Part shown: positions 53,133-61,009 of the stretch, in pieces
Layout of the letters: the number at the start of each line of letters is the position of its first letter
Numbering within the stretch: the stretch's first letter is position 1
NCBI RefSeq assembly: GCF_024734405.1
Contig: NZ_CP059556.1
Coordinates: 4,712,001-4,776,000, forward strand
Length of the DNA: 64,000 nt
Direction of reading: 5' to 3'
Source of the DNA: Saccharopolyspora gregorii
Lineage (GTDB): Bacteria > Actinomycetota > Actinomycetes > Mycobacteriales > Pseudonocardiaceae
Position numbers and translations under genes: made by a program
The notes under the pieces: model-generated
Databases searched by the model: none
What the model was told of the DNA's origin: nothing
What the model saw: only the letters and a program-made list of their open reading frames with translations

Positions 53133-54260
53133 ATGCCGCTGTCCCGCCGCACCCTGCTGACCGGGCTCACCGCCACCGCCGCCGCGCTCCCGCTGCTCTC
53201 GTGCAGCCGTGCCACGGCGCTCGGCGAGCGCACCGAAGCCGACCTGAGCACCGCCGACGGCTGGCTCACCTGGATCGCCGAGCACCGCGACCGGCTGGCC
53301 CTCGTGCTCACCGACACCACCGGACCGCTCCTCGCGCACCGCGCGGGCAGCCCGCAGCCGCTGGCCTCCGCGGTGAAGGCCGCGCACCTCGCCGCCTACG
53401 CCACCGCCGTCGCCGACGGCCGCCTCGACCCCGCCGAACAGGTCCGCGTCGGCGACTGGGAGCGCTACTACGTGCCCACCGACGGCGGCGCGCACGTGGC
53501 GGCCCTGCGGGAACTGGGCATCCCCACCGACGACACCGGCGCCTGGGCCGCCGACCCGGACCGCCGCGTCACGCTGGAGCAACTGGCCACCGCGATGATC
53601 GGGCACAGCGACAGCGCCGTGCCCGACCTGCTGCGCGACCGGCTCGGCACCGAGGCCGTGCGCGCCGCAGCGCTCGCCGGGGGCTGGCCCGACGCCGACG
53701 TGCGCTCGCTGTGCGCCGAGTACCTGTTCCTGCTGCTGCCGGCCGAAGCCCCCGCGCCCGGCACCCCGCTCCCCCGACGCCGCGAGATCGGCTTCGCGCT
53801 GGAGCGCCGCCACCGCGACGAGCAGGCCCTCCGCGACCAGGTGCGGACCCGGCTGCTGACGCAGCCGCTGCCGGACTGGAACACCCAGCTGGCCTGGGCC
53901 ACCGGCACCGCCGCGAGCGACCCGGCGCAGCTGGCCGCGCTGCACCGCTCCCTCGCCGAGGGCACCTACCCGTCCCCGCGCGCCGCCGAGATCGCCCGCG
54001 GGATCCTGGAACGGCGGGCCGCCGGGAACCTGCCCGACGGCGTCCTCGGCCTCGGCTACAAGGGCGGCAGCCTGCCGGGCGTGCTCACCGCCGGGATCTC
54101 GCTGCGCCTCGCCGACGGGCGGATCGCGGCCGGATCGCTGCTGGCGCACGGCGGGATCTCCGCCGAGCAGCTGGCGACCGGCGACCCGGGCCAGCCGCTG
54201 ATCAAGGCCGCGCTCGACCCCGCGTGGCGGGCCCGGTTGCGCGCCGCGCTGCGCGGGTAG
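53133..54260 (+). CDS. Tat-exported lipoprotein serine hydrolase (class A beta-lactamase-like fold)
   Basis: 375 residues. The N-terminus has the twin-arginine motif SRRTLLTG and a lipobox LLSC (Cys24), so it is probably a Tat-exported lipoprotein. The penicillin-recognising fold is indicated by SAVK (Ser79, Lys82), HSDS at 158-161 in place of SDN, and YKGGS near 307 in place of KTG. The expected Glu166 loop is not obvious. Penicillin hydrolysis is therefore not assured; a peptidase or esterase role is as likely. GAGGAG precedes the ATG by 8 bases but lies inside a hairpin. A winged-helix regulator follows immediately. Confidence 0.82.
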   Translation: MPLSRRTLLTGLTATAAALPLLSCSRATALGERTEADLSTADGWLTWIAEHRDRLALVLTDTTGPLLAHRAGSPQPLASAVKAAHLAAYATAVADGRLDPAEQVRVGDWERYYVPTDGGAHVAALRELGIPTDDTGAWAADPDRRVTLEQLATAMIGHSDSAVPDLLRDRLGTEAVRAAALAGGWPDADVRSLCAEYLFLLLPAEAPAPGTPLPRRREIGFALERRHRDEQALRDQVRTRLLTQPLPDWNTQLAWATGTAASDPAQLAALHRSLAEGTYPSPRAAEIARGILERRAAGNLPDGVLGLGYKGGSLPGVLTAGISLRLADGRIAAGSLLAHGGISAEQLATGDPGQPLIKAALDPAWRARLRAALRG

Positions 54261-54274
54261 GGCAAGCTCGCACG

Positions 54275-54745
54275 GTGAGCTCCGACGACGTGCAAGGGCG
54301 GCTGGAGGACCTGGAACGCCGGGTCGCGGCACTGGAAGGACGGCCCACCGCCGCTCCCCGGGAACCCGGCGGCGACCAGATCGAGTACTCGGGACGCCTG
54401 AGCGAACCGTTCGAGCTGGAGTGGCACATCCGCGCGGATCCCGCCCAGGTGCTGGACCTGCCGGACGCCCCGCGCACCGACGTGCTCGCCGCGCTGGGGC
54501 ATCCGCTGCGGGCGGCGCTGGTGCGCAGGCTCGCCGAATCGGGCCCGGCCACCGGCGCGGAGCTGCAGCAGGCGGCGGGGCTCGGCTCGCCCGGCCAGCT
54601 CTACCACCACCTGAAGGGGCTCACCGGCTGCGGACTGGTGGAGCAGGACAAGCGCGGTTCCTACCGGCTGCGCCCGCAGGCCACCGTGCCCGCGCTCGTC
54701 CTGCTCACCGCCGCCTCCGACATCGCGGGCCAGCTCCGCGGCTGA
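54275..54745 (+). CDS. Winged-helix (ArsR-like) regulator with N-terminal coiled coil
   Basis: 156 residues. Residues 5-22 form a short coiled coil (QGRLEDLERRVAALEG). Then comes a small beta segment (IEYSGRLSEPFELEWHI). A winged helix follows: DVLAALGHPLRAALVRRLAESGPATGAELQQAAG, SPGQLYHHLKGLTGCGLVEQDKRGSYRL. There are no metal-binding cysteines. The gene is 14 bases after the serine hydrolase, so the two probably form an operon, and it may regulate that operon (the palindrome at 53085 is a candidate site, inference). GTG start with CAAGCT 6 bases upstream. Confidence 0.82.
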   Translation: MSSDDVQGRLEDLERRVAALEGRPTAAPREPGGDQIEYSGRLSEPFELEWHIRADPAQVLDLPDAPRTDVLAALGHPLRAALVRRLAESGPATGAELQQAAGLGSPGQLYHHLKGLTGCGLVEQDKRGSYRLRPQATVPALVLLTAASDIAGQLRG

Positions 54746-54808
54746 GCACCGCCGCCTCGCCGGTGGCGCGCGGCGGGCCACCGACGAGGCCGGAACCGGC
54801 GCTGGGAC

Positions 54809-55756
54809 TCAGCCCAGCTGCGGTGCGACCTCCGCCGCGACCAGGTCGACGTGGTCGAGGTCGGAGAGGTCCAGCACCTGCAGGTACAGCCGGGTGATGC
54901 CGGTCCGCTCCCGCCAGGCGCCGATCTTGTCCACGGCCTCGGCGGGCGTGCCGGCGAGCCCGTTGGCCCGCAGCTCGTCGACGTCCCGCCCGATGGCGGC
55001 CGCGCGGCGCGCGATCTCGGCGTCGTCCTTGCCGACGCACAGCACCAGCGCCGCCGACCGCACGATCTCCCCGGCGTCCCGGCCGATCGCCGCGCACGCC
55101 GCCGCGACCCGCTCGTACTGCGCCACCGCGGTGTCGAGGTCGGTGAAGGGCAGGTTGAACTCGTCGGCGAAGCGGGCGGCGAGCTCCGGGGTGCGCTTCT
55201 TGCCCGCGCCACCGATGAGCACCGGCGGCCGCGGCCGCTGAACGGGCTTCGGCAGCCCGGGCGAGTCGGCGAGCTGGTAGTACCGGCCGTCGAAGCTGAA
55301 GGTCTCCCCGGCCGGGGTGTCCCACAGCCCGGTGATGATCTCCAGCTGCTCGGCGTAGCGGTCGAACCGCTCCTTGAGCGACGGGAACGGGATGCCGTAC
55401 GCGGTGTGCTCCTCCTCGTACCAGCCGCTGCCGAGACCGAACTCCACGCGCCCGCCGGACATCTGGTCGACCTGCGCGACCGCGATCGCCAACGGCCCCG
55501 GGTAGCGGAACGTGCCCGCCGTCATCAGCGTGCCCAGCCGCACCCGCGAGGTCTCCCGCGCCAGGCCGCCCAGCGTCACCCAGGCGTCGGTCGGCCCGGG
55601 GTCACCGGACACCGAGCCCATCTTCAGGTAGTGGTCGGAGCGGAAGAACGCGTCGTAGCCGGCCGCCTCGGTGGCCTTGGCCACCCGCAGCAGGTCGTCG
55701 TAGGTGGCCCCTTGCTGGGGTTCGGTGAAGATGCGGAGTTTGAATGGCTCGGTCAC
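54809..55756 (-). CDS. LLM-class F420-dependent oxidoreductase (TIGR03560-like)
   Basis: 315-residue luciferase-like TIM-barrel enzyme, of the class that uses coenzyme F420 in actinomycetes. It shows FFRSDHYLKMG near 38-48, RVRLGTLMTAGTFRYPGPLA, QMSGGRVEFGLGSGWYEEEHTAYGIPFP, and PVLIGGAGKKRTPELAARFADEFN. Substrate unknown. GTG start with TAGCCT 7 bases upstream and no ribosome-binding site. That -10 box includes the stop codon of the upstream TetR gene, so the LLM gene likely has its own promoter inside an otherwise tight pair. Confidence 0.88.
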   Translation of the reverse strand: MTEPFKLRIFTEPQQGATYDDLLRVAKATEAAGYDAFFRSDHYLKMGSVSGDPGPTDAWVTLGGLARETSRVRLGTLMTAGTFRYPGPLAIAVAQVDQMSGGRVEFGLGSGWYEEEHTAYGIPFPSLKERFDRYAEQLEIITGLWDTPAGETFSFDGRYYQLADSPGLPKPVQRPRPPVLIGGAGKKRTPELAARFADEFNLPFTDLDTAVAQYERVAAACAAIGRDAGEIVRSAALVLCVGKDDAEIARRAAAIGRDVDELRANGLAGTPAEAVDKIGAWRERTGITRLYLQVLDLSDLDHVDLVAAEVAPQLG

Positions 55757-55763
55757 GGATCCG

Positions 55764-55769
55764 AGGCTA
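55764..55769 (-). promoter_or_regulatory. -10 box of the LLM oxidoreductase gene, overlapping the tetR stop codon
   Basis: TAGCCT, 7 bases (CGGATCC), then GTG. The first three bases TAG are also the stop codon of the TetR gene. Confidence 0.5.
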
Positions 55770-56393
55770 GTGCCCGCAGGAGGTCCCGGCGCACGCCGCC
55801 ACGCGCAGCCCCTGCATCACGGCGTCCACGACCTGGCCGACCTCGGCGCTGGTCTGCTTCGGCCGGGCGGAGCCGGCGATGGTGCTGGCCCCGGCCGACA
55901 GCGCGCCGTAGACGACGTGGGCGAGCGCTTCGATCGGCAGCGGGGTGAACTCGCCCGCGTCGACCAGCGCCTGCACCGCTTCCCGGATCACGCCGAACGT
56001 GTAGCGCTCCTCGGCCTCCCGCCAGCGCTCCCACCCCATCACCGCGGGCGCCTCGTGCACGACGATCCGCTGGTAGGACGGCTCCAGGCAGACCTGGAGG
56101 AATTCGCCGAGCCCGGCCCGCACGGTCTCCCAGATGTCACCGCCGGCGAACAGCACCGCCGACAGCCGTCGCACCACCTGGCTCTCGACGTCCTCGAAAG
56201 CGGCCTCGAACAGCGCCTGCTTCCCGTTGAAGTGGTGGTAGAGGGCGCCCTTGGTGACGCGGGCGCGCTTGGCGATCTCGTCGAGCGAGGTGCCCGCGTA
56301 GCCCTTCTTCGTGAACAGGACCACCGCCGACTTCACCAGCGCCTGCCGGGTGCTCTCGGTGTTCTCCACGCGCCGGGAACGGGCTGTAGCCAT
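55767..56393 (-). CDS. TetR-family transcriptional regulator
   Basis: 208 residues. The N-terminal helix-turn-helix is clear: TRQALVKSAVVLFTKKGYAGTSLDEIAKRARVTKGALYHHFNGKQALFEAAF (about 12-62). The C-terminal ligand domain includes PAVMGWERWREAEERYTFGVIREAV. Ligand unknown. ATG 56393 follows a perfect-looking TATGAT box by 7 bases and lacks a ribosome-binding site. Upstream are three copies of a 15-base palindrome, the first between its -10 and -35 positions, which implies autorepression and control of the divergent gene at 56505. The LLM gene lies immediately downstream. Confidence 0.9.
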   Translation of the reverse strand: MATARSRRVENTESTRQALVKSAVVLFTKKGYAGTSLDEIAKRARVTKGALYHHFNGKQALFEAAFEDVESQVVRRLSAVLFAGGDIWETVRAGLGEFLQVCLEPSYQRIVVHEAPAVMGWERWREAEERYTFGVIREAVQALVDAGEFTPLPIEALAHVVYGALSAGASTIAGSARPKQTSAEVGQVVDAVMQGLRVAACAGTSCGH

Positions 56394-56400
56394 ACTCACA

Positions 56401-56406
56401 ATCATA
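56401..56406 (-). promoter_or_regulatory. -10 box of the tetR gene (leaderless)
   Basis: TATGAT, 7 bases (TGTGAGT), then ATG. Confidence 0.6.
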
Positions 56407-56409
56407 TGA

Positions 56410-56424
56410 CATACCCGCGGTACG
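56410..56424. promoter_or_regulatory. TetR operator copy 1
   Basis: CATACCCGCGGTACG, an imperfect palindrome just upstream of the tetR -10 box, where bound repressor would block polymerase. Confidence 0.6.
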
Positions 56425-56448
56425 GCCGCGCTGGTACCTTCGAACGCA

Positions 56449-56463
56449 CATACTCCCGGTATG
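56449..56463. promoter_or_regulatory. TetR operator copy 2
   Basis: CATACTCCCGGTATG, the most symmetric copy (5-base arms CATAC/GTATG), 39 bases from copy 1 start to start. Confidence 0.62.
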
Positions 56464-56466
56464 CCG

Positions 56467-56481
56467 CACACCCGGGGTACG
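56467..56481. promoter_or_regulatory. TetR operator copy 3
   Basis: CACACCCGGGGTACG, 18 bases beyond copy 2 start to start, and 24 bases before the start of the divergent gene. Confidence 0.55.
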
Positions 56482-56504
56482 CCACCGTCCAGTCTGGAGG
56501 AACC

Positions 56505-57020
56505 ATGACCTGGAACGACTTCCACCAGCGGCAACGCGCCATCCGCGCCGTGCTCGACCACGCCGCGCGACACCCCGCAGCACGCCTCGACCTCGATGCG
56601 GTGCCCGCGGCCGCCGCCGTGTTCGCCGACCGGGACGAACTGCTGCGCGCGCTGCACCACAAGTGGAACCGCGTGCTCACCGGACGCATCGACGTGGGCG
56701 TCGAGGACGCCGACGCCGACCCGCGCGGCGACCGGGTGGAGGCGGTCGGCGAAGCCTGGCGGCGCACCGCCACCGACGACCCCGTGCTGCGCCGCGTCCT
56801 CGACGGGCACGCGGACGAACCCGCGCTCGCCGGGCTGCGCAGGCAGGAGCTCCGGATGCTCGCCGTGTCGGCCGGGCTGGCCGAACCGGACGAGCCGGCC
56901 GACGAGCTGGACCGCGTCGGGCAGGCGTTCCTGCGGTTGCTGCGCACCGCCCCCGAGGCCCGCACCGCGCGCCGCCGCGGACCCCTCGCCCAGCTGCGCA
57001 AGCTCATCCCCAGCTTCTGA
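56505..57020 (+). CDS. Hypothetical helical protein divergent from tetR
   Basis: 171 residues, almost wholly alpha-helical, no signal or membrane helix. MTWNDFHQRQRAIRAVLDHAARHPAARLDL resembles the start of a TetR DNA-binding helix bundle. VFADRDELLRALHHKWNRVL and the C-terminal helices recall TetR ligand domains, but a proper helix-turn-helix is not visible. It could be a degenerate TetR-fold protein (inference). GGAGG lies 4 bases before the ATG. Control by the divergent TetR regulator is likely from the operator repeats. Confidence 0.72.
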   Translation: MTWNDFHQRQRAIRAVLDHAARHPAARLDLDAVPAAAAVFADRDELLRALHHKWNRVLTGRIDVGVEDADADPRGDRVEAVGEAWRRTATDDPVLRRVLDGHADEPALAGLRRQELRMLAVSAGLAEPDEPADELDRVGQAFLRLLRTAPEARTARRRGPLAQLRKLIPSF

Positions 57021-57047
57021 CCCCGCCGCTCCGGAGCCCGGCCGCGC

Positions 57048-57866
57048 TCAGCGCGCGGCCACCACCTCGGGCTCCGCGGCGCGCGGACGCGGGACCACCA
57101 CCCGCACCTGCTCGGTGAGTTCCCGGCGCGCCCGCGCCGAGGCGCCCAGACCGGCGACCCCGCGGTGCGCGCTCACCTCGCCCGCCCGGACCAGCTCGAT
57201 CGGCCAGTCCAGCAACCGCACCGACCGGAGCAGCAGGACGAACGGCAGCAGCACCAGCGCCGCGACCAGCTCCAGCCCGGCCACCACCGACCAGCACACC
57301 GCGACCAGCAGGAACGGCACCGCCAGCAGCAGCCCGACCGGCTCGTCCAGCGACCAGTCCGGGAACCACTCCAGCGCGTCGCGCACCGAGGTCCGGCGCC
57401 GCCACGGCAACCAGCGCCGCCTGCCGTGACCGCTGACGTCGCGCACCGCCGACGCCCACCGGCGCGCGGAGATCTCCACCTCGTGGCAGTCGTGCTCCGG
57501 CGCCAGCACCTCCAGCGGATCCACCAGCGGCTCGGCCGCCACCGCCGCCCGCACCCGCTTCGCCGCGGACCGGTCCCGGACCCGCACCAGCCCGCCCAGG
57601 CATCCCCGCACCCGCAGTTCCACCCACCACGGCGCCCACCCCGCGCCGCGGGCGAGCAGCGCGCACGGCACCAGCAGCGCACCCGCCAGCAGCTCGACCG
57701 CCCACAGCACCAGCAGCGGCACCCCCACCAGGGACCAACCCAGCCGCGCCAGCAGCGACACCGGGCCGTCCACCATCCGCGGCCACGACTCCAGCACCGC
57801 GTGCGCCCGCACCCGGCGCCGCCAGGGGAACCAGCGGATCGCGGCGGACCAGCAGCTCATCGACAT
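57048..57866 (-). CDS. Membrane protein with two tandem copies of a tryptophan-rich unit
   Basis: 272 residues, no family recognised. The protein is an internal duplication. Unit 1 starts IRWFPWRRRVRAHAVLESWP and unit 2 RRWLPWRRRTSVRDALEWFP. Each continues into a pair of hydrophobic helices with PV(S/G)LL, then VELLAGALLVP versus LELVAALVLLP, then a short loop with W-x-x-EL. A charged soluble segment follows each. The topology would be four helices with two similar cytoplasmic loops. ATG at 57866 has no strong ribosome-binding site. Function unknown. Divergent from the SDR gene. Confidence 0.75.
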   Translation of the reverse strand: MSMSCWSAAIRWFPWRRRVRAHAVLESWPRMVDGPVSLLARLGWSLVGVPLLVLWAVELLAGALLVPCALLARGAGWAPWWVELRVRGCLGGLVRVRDRSAAKRVRAAVAAEPLVDPLEVLAPEHDCHEVEISARRWASAVRDVSGHGRRRWLPWRRRTSVRDALEWFPDWSLDEPVGLLLAVPFLLVAVCWSVVAGLELVAALVLLPFVLLLRSVRLLDWPIELVRAGEVSAHRGVAGLGASARARRELTEQVRVVVPRPRAAEPEVVAAR

Positions 57867-57949
57867 GAGCGGGAATTCTCGCAGCCGGTGATCGGATCGT
57901 GTCGCGTTCGGTCTTTTCCGCACCCGGCCCCGCGGGTAAGGGTGGGGGC

Positions 57950-58885
57950 ATGGCGCAGTGGACGACCTCCGACGTTCCCGACCAGCACGGCCGCACGGTG
58001 CTCATCACCGGCGCGAACTCCGGGCTGGGACTGCACTGCTCGCAGGTGCTGGCGACGCGCGGCGCGCGGGTGCTGATGGCCTGCCGCGATCCCGAACGCG
58101 GCCGGGAGGCGCAGCAGCGGGTCGCCGCCGACGCCGAGGTCGAACCGGAACTCGTCGAACTCGACCTCGCCGACCTGTCCTCGGTGCGCAAGGCCGCCGA
58201 CCAGGTGCGGGAACGCACCGGCGACGGGCTCGACGTGCTGCTGAACAACGCGGGCATCATGGGCCCGCCGCTGGGCGCCACCCGGGACGGCTTCGAGCTG
58301 CAGATCGGCACCAACCACCTCGGGCACGCGGCGCTGACCTGGCTGCTGATGCCCGCGCTGCGCGACCGGCCCGACCCGCGGGTGGTCACGCTCTCCAGCA
58401 TCGCGCACCGCGGCGGCTCGCTGGACCTCGACGACCTGAACTTCCACCGCCGCCGCTACTCGCCCAGCCGCGCCTACGCGCAGTCGAAGCTGGCGAACCT
58501 GCTGTTCGGCTTCGAGCTCGACCGCCGCGCCCGGCGGGCGGGGCTGCCGCTGCGCAGCGTCCTCGCCCACCCCGGGATGAGCAGCACCGAACTGGCGCTG
58601 AACTCGCTGCGCGCCCGCAGCCTGTCCGACCGCGTCACCGGCATCGCCCGGAAGGTCAACGGCCTCATCACGCAGTCCGCCGAGCAGGGCGCGCTGCCGC
58701 AGCTCTACGCGGCCACCGCGCCCGGCGCGACCAGCGGCAGCTACTACGGGCCGAACGGGTTCGCCGAGATCCGCGGCTACCCGGCCCGCGCCAAGACCAG
58801 CACCGCCGCCCGGGACGCCGACACCGCGCGACGGCTGTGGGAACTCACCGAAGAGCTCACCGGAGTCACCGCCGACCCCGCCTGA
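57950..58885 (+). CDS. Short-chain dehydrogenase/reductase (retinol dehydrogenase-like)
   Basis: 311-residue classical-type SDR. NAD(P) loop LITGANSGLGLH (17-28), NNAGIMG, catalytic Ser in TLSSIAHRGG, and YAQSKLANLLF with Tyr and Lys (about 177-181). CRDPERG after strand 2 favours NADP. The long C-terminal part and similarity to human RDH/WWOX-like enzymes suggest a lipid or alcohol substrate, not determinable here. ATG 57950 with AAGGGT 6 bases upstream, so possibly leaderless. Last gene of the accessory block before lipA. Confidence 0.88.
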   Translation: MAQWTTSDVPDQHGRTVLITGANSGLGLHCSQVLATRGARVLMACRDPERGREAQQRVAADAEVEPELVELDLADLSSVRKAADQVRERTGDGLDVLLNNAGIMGPPLGATRDGFELQIGTNHLGHAALTWLLMPALRDRPDPRVVTLSSIAHRGGSLDLDDLNFHRRRYSPSRAYAQSKLANLLFGFELDRRARRAGLPLRSVLAHPGMSSTELALNSLRARSLSDRVTGIARKVNGLITQSAEQGALPQLYAATAPGATSGSYYGPNGFAEIRGYPARAKTSTAARDADTARRLWELTEELTGVTADPA

Positions 58886-58953
58886 ACCCGGGTGTGGTGT
58901 ACGGATCACCACGTCGCGCCCGTCGCGGTTTCGGGATGAACCGGCCGAGGGCG

Positions 58954-58959
58954 TAGCCT
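58954..58959 (+). promoter_or_regulatory. -10 box of lipA (leaderless)
   Basis: TAGCCT, 6 bases (GAACGC), then GTG. Confidence 0.55.
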
Positions 58960-58965
58960 GAACGC

Positions 58966-59967
58966 GTGACTGCGGCGCCAGAGGGGCGGAAGTTGTTGCG
59001 TCTTGAAGTGCGCAACAGCCAGACGCCCATCGAGAAGAAGCCATCGTGGATCAAGACCCGCGCTCGGATGGGCCCCGAGTACCAGGAGCTCAAGGGTCTG
59101 GTCCGCCGGGAGGGTCTGCACACCGTCTGCGAGGAGGCGGGCTGCCCCAACATCTTCGAATGCTGGGAGGACCGGGAGGCCACCTTCCTCATCGGCGGTG
59201 ATCAGTGCACCCGCCGCTGCGACTTCTGCCAGATCGACACCGGCAAGCCCGCGGAGCTCGACACCACCGAGCCGCGCAAGGTCGCCGAGTCGGTGCAGGC
59301 CATGGGGCTGCGCTACTCCACGGTGACCGGCGTCGCCCGGGACGACCTGCCCGACGGCGGGGCCTGGCTGTACGCGGAGACCGTGCGCCAGATCCACGAC
59401 CTGAACCCGGGCACCGGCGTCGAGCTGCTCATCCCGGACTTCAACGCCGAGCCCGACCAGCTCGCCGAGGTCTTCGGCTCCCGGCCGGAGGTCCTCGCGC
59501 ACAACCTGGAGACGGTGCCCAGCGTGTTCAAGCGGATGCGCCCCGCGTTCCGCTACGACCGCTCGCTGAAGGTGCTCAGCGAAGCCCGTGCGGCCGGTCT
59601 CGTCACCAAGTCCAACCTCATCCTCGGCATGGGCGAGAGCCCCGAGGAGGTGCGCCCCGCGCTGCAGGACCTGCACGACGCGGGTTGCGACATCATCACG
59701 ATCACCCAGTACCTGCGGCCCAGCCCGCGCCACCACCCGGTGGACCGCTGGGTGAAGCCGGAGGAGTTCGTCGAGCACACGAAGGCCGCCGAGGAGATCG
59801 GCTTCCCCGGAGTGATGGCGGGTCCGCTGGTCCGATCCAGCTACCGCGCTGGCCGGCTCTACGCCAAGGCCACCCAGCACCGGGGCATGCCGCTGCCGGA
59901 CAACCTCGCGCACCTCGCGAAGGCGCAGCCCGCCGCGCAGGAGGCCAGCAGCCTGCTCGCCCGCTGA
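58966..59967 (+). CDS. lipA: Lipoyl synthase (radical SAM)
   Basis: Inserts two sulfur atoms into protein-bound octanoyl groups. 333 residues. The auxiliary 4Fe-4S cluster ligands are Cys55, Cys60 and Cys66 ([12 protein letters not shown]); the radical SAM cluster is Cys81, Cys85 and Cys88 (CTRRCDFCQ). The C-terminal RSSYRAG supplies the serine ligand. It acts after LipB on the E2 lipoyl domains encoded at 49458. Leaderless GTG start. A strong hairpin follows the gene. Confidence 0.96.
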   Translation: MTAAPEGRKLLRLEVRNSQTPIEKKPSWIKTRARMGPEYQELKGLVRREGLHTVCEEAGCPNIFECWEDREATFLIGGDQCTRRCDFCQIDTGKPAELDTTEPRKVAESVQAMGLRYSTVTGVARDDLPDGGAWLYAETVRQIHDLNPGTGVELLIPDFNAEPDQLAEVFGSRPEVLAHNLETVPSVFKRMRPAFRYDRSLKVLSEARAAGLVTKSNLILGMGESPEEVRPALQDLHDAGCDIITITQYLRPSPRHHPVDRWVKPEEFVEHTKAAEEIGFPGVMAGPLVRSSYRAGRLYAKATQHRGMPLPDNLAHLAKAQPAAQEASSLLAR

Positions 59968-59989
59968 CGACCCCGCTGAACAGGTGTTT

Positions 59990-60024
59990 CACCGCCCGTC
60001 GCGCAGCACGCGCGGCGGGCGGTG
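59990..60024 (+). terminator. Terminator of lipA
   Basis: 15-base-pair stem CACCGCCCGTCGCGC with GCGCGGCGGGCGGTG (one T-G wobble), 5-base loop, followed by GTTT. Confidence 0.85.
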
Positions 60025-60077
60025 CGCGTTTCCGCGGGCCAGGCCCACCGTGGTGGGGGCGCCGTGGAACCCCGCCG

Positions 60078-60083
60078 TATCCT
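60078..60083 (+). promoter_or_regulatory. -10 box of the DUF4191 gene (leaderless)
   Basis: TATCCT, 7 bases (GAACGGC), then ATG. Confidence 0.55.
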
Positions 60084-60090
60084 GAACGGC

Positions 60091-60816
60091 ATGGCCAACC
60101 AGGACAAGGCAGCCAAGAAGGCGGCGAAGAAGGAACGGCGCGCGGCCTTCCGCGGGCGCGTCGGGCAGATCTGGCAGGCGTTCCAGATGCAGCGCCGCGA
60201 GGACAAGCTGCTGCTGCCGCTGATGATCGGCATCTTCCTGGTCGTGGCCGTCGCGGTCTTCTTCATCGGCATGATCTGGAACCTGCACTGGGCGTTCCTG
60301 CCGGTCGGCATCGCGCTGGGCCTGCTCGGCGCCGTGATCCTGTTCGGCCGCCGGGTGCAGGCGACCGTCTACCGCAAGGCCGACGGCCAGCCGGGTGCGG
60401 CGGGTTGGGCGCTGGAGAACCTGCGCGGCAACTGGCGGCTCACCCAGGCGGTGGCCGGGACCGCGCAGCTCGACGCGGTGCACCGGCTGATCGGGCGCCC
60501 CGGCATCGTGCTGGTCGGCGAGGGCTCGCCGCACCGGGTGAAGTCGCTGATGGCGCAGGAGAAGAAGCGGGTGGCCCGGGTCGTCGGCGAAACCCCGATC
60601 TACGAGGTCCTCGTCGGCGGCGAGGAGGGCCAGGTGCTGCTGAGCAAGCTGCAGACGCACCTGATGAAGCTGCCCCGCAACATCAACGCCGGCCAGGTCG
60701 ACTCGCTGGAGAACCGGCTGTCCGCGCTGGCCAGCCGCGGCAACGCGATGCCGAAGGGCCCGATGCCGCAGGGCGCCAAGATGCGCAACGTCCAGCGGGC
60801 CATGCGCCGCCGCTGA
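60091..60816 (+). CDS. DUF4191 membrane protein
   Basis: 241 residues, actinobacterial DUF4191 family (Rv2219-like), function unknown. A very basic N-terminus (DKAAKKAAKKERRAAFRGRV) precedes two transmembrane helices at about 45-65 and 70-88. A cytoplasmic domain follows with LENLRGNWRLTQAVAGTAQLDAVHRLIGRPGIVLVGEG and a basic tail rich in Lys/Arg/Met. The charged tails suggest contact with acidic lipids or nucleic acid (inference). It lies between lipA and glnA as in mycobacteria. Confidence 0.87.
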   Translation: MANQDKAAKKAAKKERRAAFRGRVGQIWQAFQMQRREDKLLLPLMIGIFLVVAVAVFFIGMIWNLHWAFLPVGIALGLLGAVILFGRRVQATVYRKADGQPGAAGWALENLRGNWRLTQAVAGTAQLDAVHRLIGRPGIVLVGEGSPHRVKSLMAQEKKRVARVVGETPIYEVLVGGEEGQVLLSKLQTHLMKLPRNINAGQVDSLENRLSALASRGNAMPKGPMPQGAKMRNVQRAMRRR

Positions 60817-60830
60817 ACCCGTACCGACTT

Positions 60831-60871
60831 CGACGCGGATCCGCCGGGTGCGTCCCGGCGGATCCGCGTCG
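60831..60871 (+). terminator. Strong terminator of the DUF4191 gene
   Basis: Perfect 18-base-pair stem (arms begin CGACGCGGATCC) with a 5-base loop TGCGT, 15 bases after the stop, followed by TCTT. Confidence 0.88.
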
Positions 60872-61009
60872 TCTTCGCCGCTTCCGGTCAGCCTCGTGCG
60901 CGACCAGGCCCCGGAGAGCTCCGGCACCGACGGCGTTCCGCCCGGCTCCACGCGCCCGCACCACCGAGGCGCCCGGCGGGCACCGTTCGGTCCGGGCACG
61001 CGCTTCAGT

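Noticed and set aside
53133-54260. Antibiotic-resistance beta-lactamase
   Set aside because: SxxK is present but SDN and KTG are altered and no general-base Glu is evident, so a resistance call is not supported.
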